Part shown: positions 60,813 through 64,000 of the stretch, one piece after another
How the letters are laid out: every line of letters begins with the position of its first letter
Position numbering within the stretch: position 1 is the first letter of the stretch
DNA from: G016234445 sp964438865
Lineage (GTDB): Bacteria > Chloroflexota > Dehalococcoidia > Tepidiformales > Tepidiformaceae
Direction of reading: 5' to 3'
DNA: 64,000 bases
NCBI GenBank assembly: GCA_964438865.1
Contig: CAYTMI010000005.1
Location: 124,001 to 188,000, forward strand
Notes under the pieces: generated by a model
What the model was told of the DNA's origin: nothing
Seen by the model: the letters and a program-made list of their open reading frames with translations, nothing else
Databases searched by the model: none
Program-made: the position numbers and the translations under genes

Positions 60813-61234
60813 CACAGCGTGTAGCCCAAACGGACGCGACGGTCGCCGGCGGGGGTGATGGCATCGAGGAGGGCGGCGGCTTCGCAGCGGACGTTCCCGG
60901 CGGCGCCGCGGCGGGCGAACACCTGGAGGGAAGGGTCGGCGTCGTAGGCGGCGATGAGGCCGGAGAGCGATTCGCGCAATTCTGGCGCGGGTTGCCACGA
61001 AAGTTCGAGTTTCTCGCGGTCCTCGCCGTCTTCGGGTTCGGCTTCGTAGAAGGTGGTGAGCGGGCCGAGGCGGACGCGGTGCTTGTCGTGGAGGACGTCG
61101 GCGAAGGCGATCAGGGGATGCTGGGCGCCGAACCCGCGGGAGACGGCGAAGGACATGACGGCGACGAGCGCAGCGCCATCGCCGGGGAGTGGCGGGAGCG
61201 GGCCCTGGCCTTCGACGTCGACGGTGAGACGCAT
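60812..61234 (-). CDS. 140-residue protein of unknown function, coupled to a methyltransferase
   Basis: 140 residues, cytoplasmic. It opens with LTVDVEGQGPLPPLPGDGAA and has no motif I recognise; the second half is charged and helical. ATG 61234; its stop overlaps the methyltransferase start. Codons 4-43 have a diverged copy at 19628-19747, the trace of a duplication. Low-complexity sequence precedes the gene (61240-61330). Confidence 0.7.
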   Translation of the reverse strand: MRLTVDVEGQGPLPPLPGDGAALVAVMSFAVSRGFGAQHPLIAFADVLHDKHRVRLGPLTTFYEAEPEDGEDREKLELSWQPAPELRESLSGLIAAYDADPSLQVFARRGAAGNVRCEAAALLDAITPAGDRRVRLGYTL

Positions 61235-61351
61235 GCCCCAACCGTACCGAGGCGGGGGGGAAGGGGGAAGGGGACGGGGGGGGCGACGGCCCCGGGCTCT
61301 CGGACCTCGGCTCTCGCCCCTCGGCTCTCCCTCCCGTAGGATCACTCTCCC

Positions 61352-61675
61352 ATGGCCACGACAACGAAGCCCGGGACCGAAGTCATCGAAGACACGGACA
61401 CCGGGTTCGCACCGCTCTATCACGTCATTCTCCTGGACGACGACAGCCACACCTACCAGTACGTGGTGATCATGCTCGCCGCGGTCTTCGGCTACTCCAC
61501 GGAGAAGGGCTTCGCGATCGCCTGCGTGGTGGACAGCCAGGGCCGTGCCGTCGTGTTCACCGGCGGCGAAGACGAGGCCCGGCTGAAGCAGGAACAGATC
61601 CACAGCTTCGGCGCCGACCCCCTGATGCCGGAGTGCAAAGGCAGCATGTCCGCGATCCTGGAGCCGGTGCAGTAA
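61352..61675 (+). CDS. clpS: ATP-dependent Clp protease adaptor
   Basis: 107 residues. The ClpS core YHVILLDDDSHTYQYVVIML and the Cys/Gly loop region are clear: DD in the N-end-rule pocket, then VFGYSTEKGFAIACVVDSQG, RAVVFTGGEDEARLKQEQIH. It hands N-degron substrates to ClpAP/ClpCP. The C-terminus (DPLMPECKGSMSAILEPVQ) is typical of the short actinobacterial/Chloroflexota form. TAGGAT lies 9 bp before the ATG. Confidence 0.93.
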   Translation: MATTTKPGTEVIEDTDTGFAPLYHVILLDDDSHTYQYVVIMLAAVFGYSTEKGFAIACVVDSQGRAVVFTGGEDEARLKQEQIHSFGADPLMPECKGSMSAILEPVQ

Positions 61676-61792
61676 AGCCCTCGCCGGGCTGATGGGGTCA
61701 TCCGCGGACGCCGATGACTCGTATTGCCAGTGGTGTACTATGTCTGGCAGTGCTGCGCCGAAAACCCGGCCCGGCCCTTGCGGAGGATTCCT

Positions 61793-63490
61793 GTGCCCAC
61801 CCATCGCCCCACTTCTCGCTTTGCGCCACTGTTGGTGATCGCCCTCGTTACCCTCTTCCTCGCCCTGCTGCCCGCCGCCGCGCGGGGAGCGTCCACCCCC
61901 GAAGCCGAACTCGCCGCCCAGGTCGCCGCCGGGCGGCTGGACCCGGCCGTCTACGATGCCGTGGTCAATGGCGGCTCGGCCGAAGGGCTTGTTATCTTCG
62001 ATGACGCGTCGATCCAGGCACAGGCTGCCGCCCTCCGCGCCAGCTTCGGCCTCCGCTTCGACAACGAATACATCTCCGGGTTCATCAGCGGCGCCCTCTC
62101 CACGAGGAAGGCCGATGCCCACGCTTCGGCCGGGCGCGGGGTGGCGGTCCTCCAGGACTACAGCAGCTTCGGCATTCAGTACGTTGGCTTCGACAGCGCG
62201 ACCGCCCTGGCGGCGATGCTGCGTTCGCCGCTCGTGTCAGGCGTGGCCGCGAACGCGACTTACACGCCCACCCTTTCCCAGAGCCTGCCGCTGATCAACC
62301 AGCCCGCCGCCGCCGCCATCGGCCAGACCGGCACGGGCACCGCGATCGCGATCATCGACACCGGCGTCGACTACACGAACAACGCCTTCGGGGCGTGCAG
62401 CGCACCTGGCGGTACCTGCAAGGTCGCCTACGCCGCCGATATCGCGCCGAACGACAACCAGCGGGACGACAACGGCCACGGGACGAACGTCGCCGGGATC
62501 GCCCTCGGTGTCGCCCCCGGCGCGAAGATCATCGCCCTCGACGTGTTCACAAGGAACATCTTCGGGCAGTTCTCGGCGTCTTCCGTCGACATCGTCGCCG
62601 CACTCAACTGGGTCAACACCAACGGGGCGGCCTACAACATCGCCTCCGCGAACATGAGCCTCGGGGACGGCAGTTCGTGGTCCCGGCCGTGCTCCTCGAA
62701 CAACCCCTACCTCTCGGCCATCACCAGCCTGCGCAACGCGGGCATCCTCACCGCCATCGCCTCCGGCAACGACGGCTACACCAACGGCATCAGTTCCCCT
62801 GCCTGCACCCCGGGCGCAATCAGCGTCGGCGCCGTCTACGACTCGAACATGGGGACGATCAACTGGTCCAGCTGCTCTGATTCGACGGCCGCGGACAAGG
62901 TGACCTGCTGGTCCAACTCGGTGAGTTACCTCTCCCTCCTTGCTCCCGGGTCGCAGATCACCGCAGCCGACAACGTGTCCGGCAGCGGCACCGTCACCTA
63001 CAGCGGCACCTCCATGGCCGCCCCCCACGTTGCCGGCGCCATCGCCGTCCTCAGGGGAGCGGCGCCGGGGGCGTTGGCGGCGACACTGGAATCGGCGCTC
63101 ACGACCACCGGCCCCAACGTCACCGACGCCCGCAACAACATCACCAAGCATCGCCTCGATGTCTGCGCCGCGTTGAACGCACTGGCCGTGGCCTGCACCG
63201 GCAGTGGCGGTGGTGGTGGTGGCGGCGGCACTGGGCCTGTGTGCTACGCGCTCAGCATCGTCATCTCCGGCAACGGGACCGTTTCGCGCTCGCCTTCAGC
63301 ATCGGCGGGGTGCACGTCGGGCTACACCGCCGGCGCCGGCGTCTCCCTGACGGCAAGGCCCGGGCGGCGGCAGTCGTTCCTCGGCTGGTCGGCGACGGGC
63401 GGCACCTTCTCATCGACAACGAGCACGTCCACGACCTACACCATGCCTCCCGTCGACGCCACCGTAACGGCGACGTTCGGCAAACGCTAG
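61793..63490 (+). CDS. secreted subtilisin-family (S8) serine protease
   Basis: 565 residues from GTG 61793 (GGAGG upstream). Signal peptide at about 10-33 (FAPLLVIALVTLFLALLPAA). An inhibitor-like propeptide (about 35-170) precedes the protease with Asp in IAIIDTGVDYTN, His in DDNGHGTNVAGIA and Ser in TYSGTSMAAPHVAGA. Cys pairs inside the domain suggest disulfides. After a poly-Gly linker (GSGGGGGGGGTG) a 75-residue C-terminal repeat domain (LSIVISGNGTVSRSPSA ... GWSATGG) is of the InlB-B/Bacterial-repeat kind and may bind the cell surface. It could supply peptides for the ABC transporters. Confidence 0.94.
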   Translation: MPTHRPTSRFAPLLVIALVTLFLALLPAAARGASTPEAELAAQVAAGRLDPAVYDAVVNGGSAEGLVIFDDASIQAQAAALRASFGLRFDNEYISGFISGALSTRKADAHASAGRGVAVLQDYSSFGIQYVGFDSATALAAMLRSPLVSGVAANATYTPTLSQSLPLINQPAAAAIGQTGTGTAIAIIDTGVDYTNNAFGACSAPGGTCKVAYAADIAPNDNQRDDNGHGTNVAGIALGVAPGAKIIALDVFTRNIFGQFSASSVDIVAALNWVNTNGAAYNIASANMSLGDGSSWSRPCSSNNPYLSAITSLRNAGILTAIASGNDGYTNGISSPACTPGAISVGAVYDSNMGTINWSSCSDSTAADKVTCWSNSVSYLSLLAPGSQITAADNVSGSGTVTYSGTSMAAPHVAGAIAVLRGAAPGALAATLESALTTTGPNVTDARNNITKHRLDVCAALNALAVACTGSGGGGGGGGTGPVCYALSIVISGNGTVSRSPSASAGCTSGYTAGAGVSLTARPGRRQSFLGWSATGGTFSSTTSTSTTYTMPPVDATVTATFGKR

Positions 63491-63601
63491 CCCGCGGCCT
63501 GTCGCTCGTATCCGCGGCCCGGTGACACCACCGGGCCGCGTTCGTCCCCCACGGGCCGCCGCGGCTGGACGGCTCCCCTCCCCGTCCGCCACACTTTTCG
63601 G

Positions 63602-64000
63602 ATGACCGAACCGACCTCCGCCACCCGCCCCGAACTCACCGCCGCCCACTGGAATCGCCGTTCCCGGGAGCGCCTTCCCGGCATGGTGGGCGTCGAAGTA
63701 ACCGAAGTCGGTAGCGGGTTCATGGCCGGGCGAGTGGACATCCGCCCCGAGTTGTGGGCGCCGAACGGCTTCCTTCACGCGGCGACGGTGATCGCCCTGG
63801 CCGACACGCTCTGCGGCTACGGCTGCACCGTCGCCTGGCCCGAAGGCGCCACCGGCTTCACCACCGTCGAAACCAAGACCAACCACCTCGGCACCGTCCG
63901 CGACGGCGCGATCTCCTGCCGAGCGACGTTGGTCCACGGTGGCCGGACCACCCAGGTGTGGGACGCCACGGTGAGCGACGAAGCGACCGGTAAGCCCATC
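63602..64000 (+). CDS. PaaI-type hotdog thioesterase (cut by window edge)
   Basis: 133 residues visible, running off the right end. LPGMVGVEVTEVGSGFMAGR, PNGFLHAATVIALADTLCGY and TVETKTNHLGTVRDGAISCR are hotdog thioesterase strands with the acidic residue in ADT. It should hydrolyse acyl-CoA. CACACT lies 6 bp before the ATG, so a leaderless mRNA is possible. Only the C-terminal strand is missing. Confidence 0.88.
   Translation, partial: MTEPTSATRPELTAAHWNRRSRERLPGMVGVEVTEVGSGFMAGRVDIRPELWAPNGFLHAATVIALADTLCGYGCTVAWPEGATGFTTVETKTNHLGTVRDGAISCRATLVHGGRTTQVWDATVSDEATGKPI

Overview
The window is 64 kb of GC-rich chromosome with short gaps and genes on both strands. Lineage markers are Tat-exported lipoprotein binding proteins of the YWxKYW...RRxFL type, many family III CoA-transferases and crotonases, a TIGR03960-type radical SAM protein, GTG/TTG starts and many apparently leaderless genes. 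Together they suggest a Chloroflexota bacterium, perhaps near Dehalococcoidia. That is inference from gene content; no rRNA or tRNA gene was recognised.

Layout. 1-8.5 kb: end of an unknown gene, an MFS exporter, a secreted collagen-like protein, a serine hydrolase, then a TetR regulator followed by an alpha/beta hydrolase, a PLP lyase and a CocE-type hydrolase. 8.6-13 kb: an ArsR / MMPL / DUF2892 / MBL-rhodanese cluster that looks like sulfide or persulfide handling. 13-16.4 kb: a 64-67 bp tandem repeat array, two crotonases and an alkylsulfatase-like MBL protein. 16.5-20.5 kb: a membrane-anchored glutamine-synthetase-fold (amidoligase-like) protein preceded by a small hydrophilic peptide gene, then a scar with a truncated epimerase, a 120-bp duplicated gene fragment and a broken toxin next to an intact AbrB antitoxin. 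20.5-31.5 kb: radical SAM protein, RAMA-like protein with an operator, ispD-ispF, a coiled-coil protein, a two-subunit CoA-transferase pair, a large secreted protein, a crotonase and a thiolase.

31.8-40 kb: two paralogous oligopeptide ABC operons (binding protein plus two permeases each, no ATPase genes here). 40-50.5 kb: DedA and NRAMP-like membrane proteins, hydrolase, Uma2 nuclease, PLP lyase, truncated hemoglobin, lipoprotein, and small toxin-antitoxin-like genes (VapBC, DUF4258/DUF2283, MNT) around a CoA-transferase. 50.5-56.1 kb: an aminotransferase, then a segment bounded by inverted copies of a dispersed repeat and holding a zinc-motif protein, a cytosine methyltransferase-HNH-Vsr restriction module and an acyl-CoA dehydrogenase. 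56.1-64 kb: lipB behind a degenerate E2-like gene, a cysteine synthase, a methyltransferase with a small partner, clpS, a secreted subtilase and a thioesterase cut by the window edge.

The functional theme is acyl-CoA and peptide catabolism: peptide uptake, CoA-transferases, crotonases, acyl-CoA dehydrogenase, thiolase and hotdog thioesterases. The parts that look least described are the GS-fold protein/peptide pair at 16.8-19.1 kb, the pseudo-E2/lipB pair at 56.1-58.5 kb and the dispersed palindromic repeat family.
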